From assembly GCA_038496445.1 (NCBI GenBank), contig JALMLS010000466.1:496001-560000 (forward strand): DNA of 64,000 nt, written 5' to 3'. A model generated the notes under the pieces. The model did not search any database. It saw only the letters and a list, made by a program, of their open reading frames with translations, and was not told the DNA's origin. Both the position numbers and the translations under genes were made by a program. Positions 35,477-46,515 of this stretch are shown here, in pieces (position 1 is the stretch's first letter; every line of letters begins with the position of its first letter). The DNA comes from Trichosphaerium sp. ATCC 40318. Its lineage: Eukaryota; Discosea; Flabellinia; Trichosidae.

Positions 35477-36614
35477 ATGTCAGAAGTATTTTCCGCAGCT
35501 TTATTGAAAGGTTCAGTGGTAGTTGTTACCGGTGGTGGTACGTTTATTGTGAAAAAAAGATATTGATCGGTTAGGTACTGGAATTGGGCTAGCAACAGCC
35601 AAATTGGCAGCGAAATTGGGCGCAAAGGTAGCCGTATGTGGTATGAGCAGTTTTATTTACAAAATAACTAAAAACATACAGGAAGGCGTGAAGAACCCTT
35701 AAAAAAGGCATGTGAAACACTGAAGGACCTTGGTTATGATTCATATTATAAAACGTGCGACATTCGCAAAGAGGACACTGTAAAACAATTTGTGGCGAGC
35801 GTTCTAAGTCACTATGGAAGAATTGACGTCCTAGGTAGTTATTGGATATAGTTTTAGTTGTAACTGTTTTTTTTAGTCAACAACGCAGGTGGACAGTTTG
35901 TTATACTGGCAGAGCATCTCTCTGTAAAGGGGTTTGATGCCGTTGTCCGCAATAATTTGTTGGGCACGTGGGTTATGACACGTGAAGTTGCAACTCAGGT
36001 TTGTTGTCTTTTTTGTTTTTTTCAAGTTTCAACAAAATGTAGGCGTTTATTCCACAAAAGAAAGGCAGAATTGTGAATATTATAGCGCAGATAAAACAAG
36101 GATTTCCTGGCATGGTTCATACTGGCGCAGCACGTGCTGGTGTAGAGGTACAATATAACTATGAGCAAAAGGCCTAATGATAAAATTGCAGAATGTTACA
36201 AAAACCCTTTCCAGAGAATGGTCCAGGTTTAATATTGCCGTCAATGCTATAGCACCAGGAGTAATTGAGTACGTTATTCGATTTTCATAATACGTGGTTA
36301 ATTTCACTTAGCTCTGGCGCATTGGGAAAGTACCCAGAACCATTTTTGGCAAGTTCACGCAAAGCAATACTTGGTGGAAAGTTTGGTACATTAACAAGTT
36401 ACTAAATATGTCCTAAACTTTGTGATAGGTACTTCTGATGATATCGCCAATCTTGCCGTTTATTTGAGCAGCTGGAAGGCTGCAAAGTTTATCACAGGTC
36501 AGACATACTATGTTGATGGTGGTGCTGTACGTTACTTAATTATTATTATACTATGATAACACTTGTTAGTCGGTGTATGGTGGAGACATTAGTTTTATGT
36601 TCTCTAAAATGTAG
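35477..36614 (+). CDS. Short-chain dehydrogenase/reductase, peroxisomal enoyl-CoA reductase-like
   Basis: Begins MSEVFSAALLKGSVVVVTGG. The Rossmann motif is TGGGTGIGLATAKLAAKLGA (TGxxxGIG), then RIDVLVNNAGG (NNAG) and AGARV-like AVCGRREEPLKKA. The active-site region reads GMVHTGAARAGVENVTKTLS: the family's usual Tyr-x-x-x-Lys is replaced here by A-A-R-A-G-V, as in the DECR2/PECR branch, where related sequences carry HTGAARAGV. Near the end WKAAKFITGQTYYVDGG is the conserved SDR signature. The protein ends MFSKM-stop; SKM is a plausible C-terminal peroxisomal targeting signal (PTS1). Likely a peroxisomal enoyl- or dienoyl-CoA reductase; the exact substrate is not shown by the sequence. Confidence 0.88.
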
Positions 36615-36852
36615 GAAGTATTCTGCGTTCTGTTTTTTTTTGCCTTAAAAATTAGTGACGTGCCTCCTAAATAAATAGCGTACAAATTTAGTGACAGCGA
36701 TCGTATGTATTTGCGACAAACATGCTTTGCGTTCCGTAGAAACCCGACAATTCTTAAAATTATTCAGTTAAAGTCAAAAATAATTAAGACAGAAAAACCA
36801 ACTCCTGATCGTAATTAAGCATCCAGTGTTGAGTGCAACGAGTTGAGTACAA

Positions 36853-39357
36853 ATGGATATTGAACTTACAATTATTGAAGCTGACAACCTCGTTAATAAA
36901 GATATTGGTGGGAAATCTGACCCGTAATGTGCCTGTGGTGCTTTTAATTACTTATTTCTTTGCAGATACGTCGTTATACGCTGGGAAGAACAAAAAATAA
37001 AGACTAGGGTTATAAAAAACTCCCTACAACCTAGATGGGATGCAGTACGTATAAATACTCACGTCTTTAACCTTACCAACAAAAGCTATTCCGTATTCGA
37101 ATCAACAACCCATCACAGCCCATAGACTTACGCGTCATGGACAAGGTACGTCGTAGTACGCTTTTTCTATTTTTAATTCGCGTAGGACAAGTTTGTTGAT
37201 GACAGCCTTGGAAGGACCTTCATATCCGTTGCCTCATTAGCTCAAGGTACTACACGGCTATAAAATGGTTTTTAACAGTTATTCAGGTCAAACAAGAGAA
37301 GCATGGATTAAACTAGATCAAGTAGAAACCGGACGTATCAAAGTGAGAATTGCACGTGTCGATAAAGCGGGGAAAGGAGGAAAAAAGAAAAAGCATCACC
37401 ACGCACACACTCCAGTCAGTTCAGGGACAGGCACTACAATTATTCCGTCTGGTGCGCCAATGGCTCAGCCTTCAGCACCTCCGGCAAACTATACGCCTGC
37501 GCCTCAACCAAATGTCCAGTATGGAGCTCAACCAGTGCAACCGATGCAACAGCAACCTGTGCAATACGGCAATCAAGTGCAAATGCAAGGACAACCAATG
37601 CAAGGACAACCAATGCAACCAATGCAACCTGTGCAACCAATGCAACAGCAACCTGTTCAGTACGGCCAAGTACCGATGCAAGGTCAACCAATGCAACAGC
37701 AGCCTGTTCAATACGGCGGCCAAGTACAAATGCAAGGACAACCAATGCAAGGACAGCCAACGCAACCAATGCAACCACAACCCGTACAAGCTGTTCAACC
37801 AGCAGGAATTTCGTCATGGTTTCAAGGTGCCCTTGATTACAATTTCTAGTGGTCTTATGTTGGTAATAGGCAATGCTTCAAACATTACGCGAGATCCTCA
37901 TGGACATGTATTGTATGGAAAGCCAATTCAACCAGCACCTGCATACGTTGGACAGATAATGCCTGCACCTTATGTTTATAGACCACCTACAGTTTTTTAT
38001 CAGCCACCACAAGCCATAAGAGGGTAAGTTCTTTTTACTTCTGTTGATTGATGGATAATGATTGAAGTCAACTCTGATAATAATTCTTTCTAACATCGTT
38101 TTAGTTTACAAAGCCAACCTACAATTCCTCCACCGCAGTTCTTTTACGGTATGCCTGCGAATTATCAGCAACCTGCGTACGTTTTTACTCCTTTGTACAC
38201 ATGAATTTGTTTGTGTTAATGTTATTTGTTATAGCTATGCCCCACCTGCTGTTCAAGTGGTTCCTGTGGTACCAGGTGTGAGCTACCAAGAAGATTTCTC
38301 AGTAAATGAATCAAATTGTAATAGCCCTTATGCGGTACTTGGATTAATTTGATTGTTTGTTTTGTGTTACTTATGTGAACTACAGCCAAGTCCAGAAGTG
38401 GTAGCTGATTTCTCTGATGGAGATTATACAACTACGAATGTTAATTACAATGGGGATTGTACTAGCGTGACTCATCTCAACCTTTTCTATAATGGTAACT
38501 ACTTTTTTCAGAGCAACAAAGTTGCTGTGAAGAAAAATGCTCACTAATGAGTTATAGATGTTCGAGCTATTAAAGGCTTAAGCAAATTCCCAAATTTAAT
38601 GAGATTGACTGTGAGAGCAAATGATTTGCAGTCGTTGGTTGGTATTAACGAAGCTCCATATTTGAGGTAAAACTTTGCTCTATTTTTTTTAATGCACGTG
38701 ACTAACTTTGTCTAATTTAGGTGGATAGATGCTTCCTCAAATGATTTAACTACTTTATCGGGTCTAAGCAATGCACCAAGCTTAGAGTATGTTCTGGACT
38801 TATTTGATAGTCTCGTATACTAATCTTTGTTTTCAGGTGGCTTAACGTACAAAACAATGACATTAAGGATTTTGGTGGTTTTGCCTTTGCTCCAAATTTA
38901 ACGTTCGTCTATCTACTTTTTCTTGCGGATTTTACTCACGTTTTGGTTATAATAGATGGTTAAATTGTCATCATAATGATATACGCTCATTACAAGGATG
39001 TGAAGCTTTCCGTAGTCTTGCTTTTATTGATTTGTCTTCAAATGACTTGAAAACAGTCAGAGGACTTGAACAATGTTTGATGTTACAAGAAGTACGTATC
39101 TGATATTGATGTAGCTTTATACTAATTGCCATTAGATCAATGTTGCTAACAATGACTTGTCAGATATGTCAAGTGTACTTCAGCTCGCTCAGCTACCTCA
39201 CTTGTTTTGCCTTAATATTTATTTAAATAAGTTTTCTGCCACTCAACAGAACCAAATAGTCACTTACTTTAAAGGTGTAAAACCAAATTGTGTTGTAGTA
39301 AACTCAGCTGCAGAGAGTAAGGCGAGAGGTCATAATGTAAAGTACCGTAAGAAATAA
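36853..39357 (+). CDS. C2 domain - Gln/Met/Pro-rich linker - leucine-rich repeat protein
   Basis: Starts MDIELTIIEADNLVNKDIGG at 36853, a typical C2 strand 1. Calcium-loop aspartates are visible in GGKSDPYVVIRW and LRVMDKDKFVDDSLGRTF. A basic stretch (KGGKKKKHHHAH) leads to a low-complexity linker of QPMQ/QPVQYG repeats (about 37,500-37,800) and a Pro/Tyr-rich segment. Introns of 43 and about 50 bp carry the frame into an acidic exon, then SDS22-like LRRs: FPNLMRLTVRANDLQSLVGI, WIDASSNDLTTLSGL, WLNVQNNDIKDFGGF, FIDLSSNDLKTVRGL and INVANNDLSDM. It ends KYRKK-stop at 39357. I infer one gene because the joins at about 38335-38385 and 38494-38560 keep the frame with good GT...AG sites, and no separate ATG starts the LRR part. 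Likely membrane-associated scaffold; role unknown. Confidence 0.72.
37500..37800 (+). repeat. Coding QPMQ/QPVQYG low-complexity tandem repeat
   Basis: Roughly 300 bp of imperfect tandem repeats built from the codons for Q-P-M-Q-G and Q-P-V-Q-Y-G. Two near-identical blocks (CAGTACGGC...CAAGTGCAAATGCAAGGAC-like) lie about 130 bp apart. It encodes the Gln/Met/Pro-rich linker of the C2-LRR protein. Confidence 0.85.
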
Positions 39358-39457
39358 ATACTACAGTTGCATACAAGTGACAAGTCTGCTACTTTTCTAA
39401 TTGGTTACTTTGGGAACATTGAGTTTATTTTACATCCATTATTGCTTGCCACGAGGC

Positions 39458-39589
39458 ATGGATGATGAATTAGGCATAAAGCCCATTCTGCAACGGCACA
39501 TATTACGGAGAGTTAAAGCGTATACACACGCCAACAATCGTAATAATTTTCAACGAAAACTATTTGAGGATTTTCGCCTCAAATTCTGA
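39458..39589 (+). CDS. Short frame with SAM-domain-like C-terminal helix (doubtful)
   Basis: A 43-codon frame starting at the ATG in 39458 contains MDDELGIKPILQRHILRRVK followed by AYTHANNRN. The L-G-I-K...R-H-I-L-R-R pattern resembles the last two helices of SAM domains, but the earlier part of a SAM domain is not visible. It lies between the C2-LRR stop (39357) and the MsrA start (39611), so it might be an alternative last exon, a very small gene or chance. Confidence 0.25.
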   Translation: MDDELGIKPILQRHILRRVKAYTHANNRNNFQRKLFEDFRLKF

Positions 39590-39610
39590 GATAGTCTAAA
39601 TCGGTTTAAT

Positions 39611-40465
39611 ATGTACAAATTCAGTTCACTACTACACCTCGTCCTTGTCACTATTGTAATTATAAGACAAACAAATACAACGACAATGGGTAATTTCGTT
39701 AACAAACGTATGTGTCAGGCGTCATTTGACGTTTTGTTCTATCTGTGAAAAGGCTTACTTGGCTTGATCTAGCATACGTTCCAGAACCAGAGATGGCGAC
39801 AACAGATGCAGCAAAGCGCGTTTATTTCGGTGCAGGGTGCTTTTGGGGCACAGAAAAGTTCTTTAAAAAGCAGTTTAAAGTAAACACTAAAGTCGGTTAT
39901 TGTAATGGTAAAGTAGATACACCAACGTACCATGTAAAACGGAGCGATGAAGTTACGATTATTAATACTTTTACCCATAGGCTGTATGTACAGGCAAAAC
40001 AGGCCATGTAGAGGCGCTAGAGGTTGTTTATGAGCCTGAAGTTGATTTTCGTGAATTATGCAGGTTCTTTTTCCGTATGCACGATCCAACCACCCTCAAT
40101 CGCCAAGGAAACGATAGAGGTATGTAAAAAAAGCCAAGTAGCAACCTTACGAGTGTTTTTTTCAAAACGTCATTTCTAATCCTCACCTTCTCTTATCAGG
40201 CACTCAATACCGCAGTGGTATCTACTACACAGATGACGAGCAAAAAAAGATAGCAGAAGAAGTAAAAGCTGAAATTGCTTCCTCAGGAAAGTACAAAAAC
40301 CCAATCGTTACTGAAATTGAGGCACTCGGTAAATTTTGGGATGCTGAGGACTATCATCAGGTACGTCATTTGTTATTGAAGGAAGATTGTTTGGTATTGA
40401 CACTTCACTAGGATTACCTCGCAAAGAATCCAGGTGGTTACTGTAACCACAAATTACGCTGGTAA
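39611..40465 (+). CDS. MSRA: Peptide methionine sulfoxide reductase A with signal sequence
   Basis: Exon 1 starts [20 protein letters not shown] at 39611 and joins through an intron (GTATGTG...CTTGATCTAG) to [20 protein letters not shown]. The catalytic motif GAGCFWG follows, with the active-site Cys in place. Then [16 protein letters not shown], an intron (GTAAAAC...CCATAG), [52 protein letters not shown] and a final [15 protein letters not shown], all MsrA signatures. It ends NHKLRW-stop. MsrA reduces methionine-S-sulfoxide in proteins using thioredoxin-type electrons. The hydrophobic N-terminus, not typical of cytosolic MsrA, suggests the secretory pathway or an organelle. A second possible start at 39793 (MATTDAAK) would give a cytosolic form. 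Confidence 0.9.
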
Positions 40466-41689
40466 ACCTTCAAATGTGGGTTCGTTCAGCATTGTCAATA
40501 AATACAACATTTTCAAATAACACAGCAACCATTTAACCTGACGTGATGCAATTAATTACAGTGCCAATTTTTCATCTGACATTATTCGGGAACATCAATC
40601 TTTTCACCTTTAACTGTCGTTTACTCATTTCTTCGAGATCACTACCACAGTACTTACGTACAAAGTCAACTGTAGTGTCAAAAAGTACAGATACGACCAC
40701 AGACTTGTGGTTCAACAAAACAGCCTACAAAATGGCACGTTTGGTTGAGTGTTTCCTTGTTTGAGAAAACCTCAATTGGTGCTCACAAAGAGAATATTGT
40801 TGAACTGACAATGTTGGTTAGTCAATTGATCACTGTTAGTTTTCCAATAAACGTTGATAATAGAAAAGATTTGAGAATTAAATGCTGTAGCTGCAAATAT
40901 TAAATACGCAATGTTACGATCTGGCTAAAATTCATGTTTGCATAGTCTTTTGCTGTATTCTGAGTTAGAAAAGTAACCTGCTCATTTGTTATATGGTCAA
41001 TGTGAAATGATTGAACTATCCTGGATCAGTCTCTGAAGACAACATGTTTTGGTGTCTTTAAGATTTTCTAGCATCTCCTTCGTTAACCTTCAATGGCTTT
41101 GGCACTCAGTGATTTTTGGCTTGCAATGAACGAATATACCATACGCCTTTCCCAAATTTATTACGTTATCCACCACGAGCGAATACAATACCTGAAGTTT
41201 GACACGAGATTTCTGTAAAAGTCGAACCTTGATTCTGAATAAAAAAGTGAAACAACAAGTTGTTGCATCCTTATCGAGTGAAGTACAACAAAAAGTCCAT
41301 ATACAACTGAGATTCCAAACTGCTCAAAGTTCGTATCCAATGAACAACGACCAGTTACTAGCCGCAACGTTGATGTACTACAGCGCACCAACAAACCACG
41401 TTTCTCTTGTCTTTAAACATTCCTTGTAAATAAATGTACCACATCAACAACATGATCTTTTTTCGAACCAGCAAATTTATGCTTTCAACTTAAAACTTTC
41501 ACAACTATTTAGTTTAGCTGAACCATGATCACGTTGGATGGACTCATATTTATTCAAAAACAGACCAAGAGACTTTTATCTCCTATTTGCCAGCATTATC
41601 GGCTTTAGAAGTCAACCTGTAATTCGCTGTAGAATACTTTTGAGGACTTTGGTGACTTTATTTTTACCATAGAAAGTTAACGAACCGCA
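40466..41689. other. Intergenic region with no supported gene
   Basis: About 1.2 kb, the longest gap in the window. Short frames at 40543-40764, 41161-41394 and 41199-41429 show no family motif or splice pattern. A piece near 40,700 (STDTTTDLWFNKTAYKM) faintly resembles a hAT transposase segment but is isolated. I see no terminal inverted repeats. Confidence 0.45.
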
Positions 41690-43921
41690 ATGCAGCTAAT
41701 ACACTTAGTAGTATTGTGCTGTGCGTTATTTGGATTTTATGTCTTGGCAGGCTTTTCGGAGGTCAATAACGTTGAAGTAAGCAATAATTCTCTCTATAGA
41801 ACCTCAAACGCTATAGCTTCCGCCGCTTCATTTTTTAATTCAACGCCGAGCGGTTTTTGCGCGTAACCAATCACCTCTCCCTGTAACTGGTGACCCTTAT
41901 GGCCGTTTCAATTGTACGACACCTGCATGAACGCTCTGTCTTACTGTGTCTAGTCTCCTTTGTTGAAGAACTTAGCGACGCTACTAATGCCACTGCTGTC
42001 GCTGATTTAGAGATACTAATCACTCACCACGATTTGCTGGATGACGAAATTTTGGGCGTTAAAACGACGGCTGGATTTGCTCTTTGTTGTACACCAGTAA
42101 TGGCGCAATCTACTAACTGTCAGGCTGGCAAGGTACCTGTCACCAAACTATAAATGTCAATACTGAACGCGTTCAAAGTTGGTAATACCAGATGAAAGCA
42201 AGCTCTCCTGTACCAACACACAAAATCCAAGGAACTGTACATACAACGGAGATGCTCCAATGTGGTATTGGTCTGAGATTGTTGACAAGAAGCTAGAACT
42301 CGCTGATGTACGTAAAACGGCGGGTTTTTTGTTCACTAGATCAAAACTCTTACTGGTTTATTTGATAGAGTGTCAGTATAACCAAAAGCGGAGTTTATTA
42401 CTTGTACGTTTATTTTTTGGTTTAACTTGAGCCAAACTTCTATTTCTCACTCAAAATACCACTAATGTTCTTTAGTTATGTCCTCAACTGTGATGCACCT
42501 GTTGATGGGGCCTCGTTATTACTTTCAGGCGAAACAGAATGGAAAAATCCTTACGGCTATTTGCCTGGTACTATTGTCTACTGGTTGCCAGTTGCGTGTA
42601 ATAACTTGCTTATGTTGTACTCAAATATTGGTTTTTATAGGTTTATTACACGTTTGCTATCTTGTACTGCATGCTATTTGCGTATTGGTGTACACTCGTT
42701 TTTATTCACAGAGATGATATTATGGGCCTTCAAATTGCTATTACTATTGTTGTTCTAGTTGGTGGTATTGAGTCACTTGTATGGGCTATTGACTATACAA
42801 TATATAATCGCTCTGGAAATGTCTGTATCTTTTTTTTTTAATAGGGTGTTTTTTTCGGGTTTTTCTTTTGTTGTGCTTGATTCTCTTTTTTCCTTCACTT
42901 CGATAAGCTGATGGATTTAATATCGTGGGCGCTTTAATGACTTCATTAAAGCAGACATTAGGTCGTTTAATTCTTCTTTTTGTATCTGTCGGTTATACCA
43001 TTACAAGGTACTCTATTCTTTTATTTTTGCTTTTTTTTTCACAATTTAACTTTGGTCCATCGTAAAATATAACTTGTGCGTTTTATAGACCTACGTTAAA
43101 CTGGAAAGAGAAAGGAGGTATAACAGCTGTTATTGGAACATACTTTTTCTTTATAATGGCTTGGCAATACGTACTTGTTATTCAAGCAATGGGTACAGAT
43201 GTACCTGATAGTATCTTCCTTGGTATTATATTTTTCTCTACACTTATCAACTTTGCTATCTTTGCATGGGTACGTGTTTTTTGGAACACTTTGTTCAAAC
43301 AGATTTGTTAATTGCTCGCCAATATCGCACGTGACCTAGTTTTTTCTAATTATGATCTTTTAGATTTTCTTTGCGATTTACTTTATGATGCAACACTTGA
43401 AGTCAACCAAACAAATGGCAAAGTTTATCATGTTCAAAAAACTTGCTATCATTTTGGGTATTGCTCTTGGTACTGCTGTATTCATGTTTATTCTAGAGTT
43501 GTACGTACATGTGATTTAAAAAAAAGAGCATGCTTTTTTTTTGTTATCTAAAATGGAATTTAGGATTATTACTTGGGCTGGTCTACGTGATAAAGCTTTC
43601 AGAGGATTGTGGGTCTTTGACTTTTACTGGGAACTTATTTTTTGGATTGTATTAACTATTATTGCAATCATTTGGAGACCAACTGGTAACAATAAGCGCT
43701 ATGCATACTCTGAGCAGCTTAACGATCAAGATGACGGTATAGAACTCGAAGAGACAGATGGTGGGGCAGTCGCTGCGCAAAACCCTCAACAAGACTCATC
43801 ATCCGAAGAGGTAAAACAACCCAAGAATTCATCTTTGTTAACATTATTTTTTCTTCAGGATGAGGAGCCTCCTGTTACTTTAGATGCTACTGAAGACATA
43901 GAGCTTGACATGGACAGTTAA
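41690..43921 (+). CDS. GOST-family (lung 7TM / TMEM87-like) membrane protein
   Basis: Signal peptide MQLIHLVVLCCALFGFYVLA at 41690. A lumenal domain with paired cysteines and N-glycosylation sites (about 41,850-42,560) ends at NPYGYLPG. Seven helices follow: MLFAYWCTLVFIHRDDIMGL, QIAITIVVLVGGIESLVWAI, GALMTSLKQTLGRLILLFVS, GGITAVIGTYFFFIMAWQYV, IFLGIIFFSTLINFAIFAWI, KLAIILGIALGTAVFMFILE and FYWELIFWIVLTIIAIIWRP. The order and the blocks H-R/D-D-I-M-x-L-Q, E-S-x-x-W and S-K-x-T-L-G-R are those of the Lung_7-TM_R/GOST family, closest in feel to TMEM87. The W-R-P block precedes an acidic cytosolic tail (DDGIELEETDGG, EDIELDMDS-stop). Members work in Golgi traffic and mechanosensation; the specific role here is unknown. 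Confidence 0.87.
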
Positions 43922-44125
43922 TAGATTTAAAAAAAAATGTAATGAAAATAGGATCAAGATCTTTGTTTGCTATACAAGTGCTTGTTTATTCTTTTATTTC
44001 ATTTTTTGGTGGTTTTCGTTAATTGCTTTTTTTTTCTCTTGTTTCGCTTCACTTTCCGCGAGAAAAAAGAGAAGACAAGGACGAAACCCTTTGAGAGGCA
44101 AAAAAATATCCCTTTGTTTTTTGGA

Positions 44126-45283
44126 TTATTTGGGTAGAGTTGAGATGAGTACTCGGGCCAAGAAGTGGATGAATGGTTGTGTGGCAATTGCCAAAGTCAT
44201 CGATTGATGAAATCCGGACTCGTTAGCGCATTTAAACGCCATTTTTGTTGTGACTTTAAAATCTTCTCTGTTATCTATCTTATCAGCCAATAACTTGTTA
44301 CCAATTACTTTAGTAGCCCAGATATCGCCATATTCCTTTTATGCGTCAATAAAAGAAAGCAAATCAAAGACTTTAAACGCACCTTTGTGACGTAGCGGGT
44401 TGAAAAATGGTATACAGCACCTGAACCCTCTTGGAATTTAATAGCGAATGGAAGATCAACTGGGAACTAAGTATTGTGAGCAAAGTTAGTGTTTTTGTAC
44501 GCTATCTCACTGTTTCTTTCGCTAGAACTTGGACTTTCTCAGTATTGAGCACTTGAAAGCGTCTAAGGCCTGGTCTACGTAACAATTTGGCACCAGTCTG
44601 ATATCTACAGAGTGTCAATGAGAATTAAAATACGTATTAGCATTAATTGGGTTGCAAGTAAAGCGTGTAGTGGTTTTACATATAAACGCTGTTTCAACCG
44701 TTTTAATTTTGACGTACGATTGGAATAGCGCCATTTCTGGGCCTTCTATGAAGCTTACTTCGACTGGCTTGTCAATTGTAGTTTGCCCTTGTTTTGGGCG
44801 TACTAGGCCTTCGAAAACCCTAGAAACTGTGCTTATTGCGCTATCGAACGATAGTAGACATCCACCAGAGGCTACAAAATTTTTTACAGTCGCTGTTGTG
44901 TCTTCTCCAAGTTTTACGTCGTCTGCGATAATTAGGAGTTGTGTTGGTTTGATTGTAAGTGTTTCTGTTTGCAACGCTTTCTCCTCAATCCCAGTCACAG
45001 TGAGATTGTTGTGTAAAAAGAACGACCTAATTGGTGCGTTTTCGTTGGAGCTTATCAATACCACTGAGTCTGGTTGAAGTTGTCGAAAGATCCGAGCATA
45101 TTCTTCTTTAGTGTCGTCTTCAAAGTATTGAAGGCCCAGTTGGTATGCAGAACGGTTTTCGGCGTTTTTGACGAGCTCTAGCCAAGCAGGGTCGCGTTTC
45201 AAAGTAACAGCTGGTTTAGGCTCTGGAGGTGGTACAGTGATGCCAGGAATCCTGGGCATCTGCATTGGCGGCATACCCATCAT
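44126..45283 (-). CDS. Uncharacterised protein with ThuA/glutamine-amidotransferase-like fold
   Basis: The start is taken at MMGMPPMQMPRIPGITVPPP (45283). The body reads KNAENRSAYQLGLQYFEDDT, PDSVVLISSNENAPIRSFFL, IKPTQLLIIADDVKLGED and VKNFVASGGCLLSFDSAIST. Strand-helix alternation with a G-G-x-L-L-x-F block after a helix is like the DUF4350/ThuA class-I-GATase-like fold. Later exons give GLRRFQVLN, FAIKFQEGSGAVYHFSTRYV (compare bacterial G-x-G-x-V-Y-x-F) and EYGDIWATKVIGNKLLADK. The frame ends HFLARVLISTLPK-stop at 44126. A possible upstream signal exon (MLLLAGCLTCANINAH, about 45,452) has a good GTAAGT donor, but no acceptor joins it in frame. I know no experimental function for such proteins. 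Confidence 0.6.
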
Positions 45284-45652
45284 TTTGTGCAGAGTTGTTA
45301 AAGCCAAACGTCAATGAAAAATATTGACAAATCAAATCTAAGCGTAATTGTTTTTTCAACTTGGCGTTGTTGTGTATTCACTTACATGGGCATTTATGTT
45401 TGCACAGGTTAAACATCCAGCAAGAAGAAGCATTGCGACGCCGTGTTCACTGAACCTCAGAGCTATGTAAAATTAAAATGCTTTCTGACACATTGGACTT
45501 TGTGTTGTCGCCGATCTTGCTATTGTAGTTTTTATGGGTGTAGTCCAAAGTAAATAACATTGTTTATTTGTGGTTCAAGATGACCTGGTAGGCTGATGGA
45601 GCCTATTTACAGAGCATCCTTCATAGTAAATAAATAAATGTTAAATACAACT

Positions 45653-46515
45653 TTAGTTTTGCAGTGCTTTGTGCACTTCTTCCATATTAGCATGGTCACC
45701 AGATCCTTTATTTGCGTGGGAGTACAGGACCTGGTTAAACATGTTAAAGAATATCAACAAGCTTTAAAATACCTTATTTCCTGGTCCTAATACAAAGATA
45801 CCTCCTTGTTGCAGTGTGTCACCTTGTACTGTTCCAGGAGCGATTCCATCTACGAACACGTTTCGCATCATACCAGCATAATTAGCTGTAGGTCCAACTG
45901 TAGACCATAAACTTCTTGGTAGCGAAAACGCCTGCAATAGTTTTTTTTATGAATATTATAAATGTTATCACGTGACTTGACTTACCTTGTACAACTTTAA
46001 ACTAGGGTCAACGTATAGCTCAAATACATTATTATCAAGCTTAGCTTCTGAAAGAAAATTTTTCGCCATTGGGACGGTCCCGTTTCCTTTTCTCCGTAAA
46101 CACCACAACAATCCAAAACAATAAACTCACCAATAACTACTATTTGTGCCAACGCTTTCTTGAAACTATCTTGATGCGTAATAAGGGATTCTAAGGATGT
46201 TTGAATAATGTGATAATTATATTATTGTTAGCGCACGAATTTGAGCTTTAGTGCAAACCTAACTACTTGTGAGATAATTTTAGAAGGGTACTAACGTACT
46301 CAACCGAAATGCCGAACAAAGGTGAGTATAACACGTCTTTGTTGCCACAAGCTCTCGGGATCCACTTCTTTATCCTGGATATCGCGTATGCGCAAACTAG
46401 AAACTTTTGGAAAACCCTCTTGGGCTGTACACCTATTTCGGCGTTGTGTAGTCGTATGCGTTCTCCTGAGCGTAGGTTTACGCGCCAAAGCGGCGAACCT
46501 AACGCTGTTCAGCAT
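45653..46515 (-). CDS. PRXL2/AAED1-type peroxiredoxin-like protein with in-frame TGA at the active site
   Basis: Starts MLNSVRFAALARKPTLRRTH at 46515, a basic N-terminus compatible with an organelle transit peptide. Thioredoxin-fold blocks follow: RIRDIQDKEVDPESLWQQRR, VILTFVRHFG, then (next exon) VCTKAQIQSLITHQDSFKKA with LAQIVVIG, then LDNNVFELYVDPSLKLYKAF and ANYAGMMRNVFVDGIAPGTV, ending VHKALQN-stop. This order and the F-V-R-H-F block match AhpC/TSA_2 family members such as AAED1 (PRXL2C), where F-V-R-H-F is followed by L-C-x-x-C. Here the codon after F-G is TGA (46300-46302), directly abutting a GTACGT donor; no alternative donor or acceptor I tried keeps the downstream frame open. It is therefore either selenocysteine, a base error (TGC to TGA) or an inactivating mutation. 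Confidence 0.75.

Noticed and set aside
37440-37817. Long minus-strand frames across the QPMQ repeat
   Set aside because: They are complements of the low-complexity repeat, without start context, splice sites or family motifs.
45541-45620. An ATGA/TGAT pattern on the plus strand as a SECIS element for the peroxiredoxin-like gene
   Set aside because: It is on the wrong strand; on the sense strand only a short TAGGCT...AGCCTA hairpin remains and the SECIS quartet is not evident.
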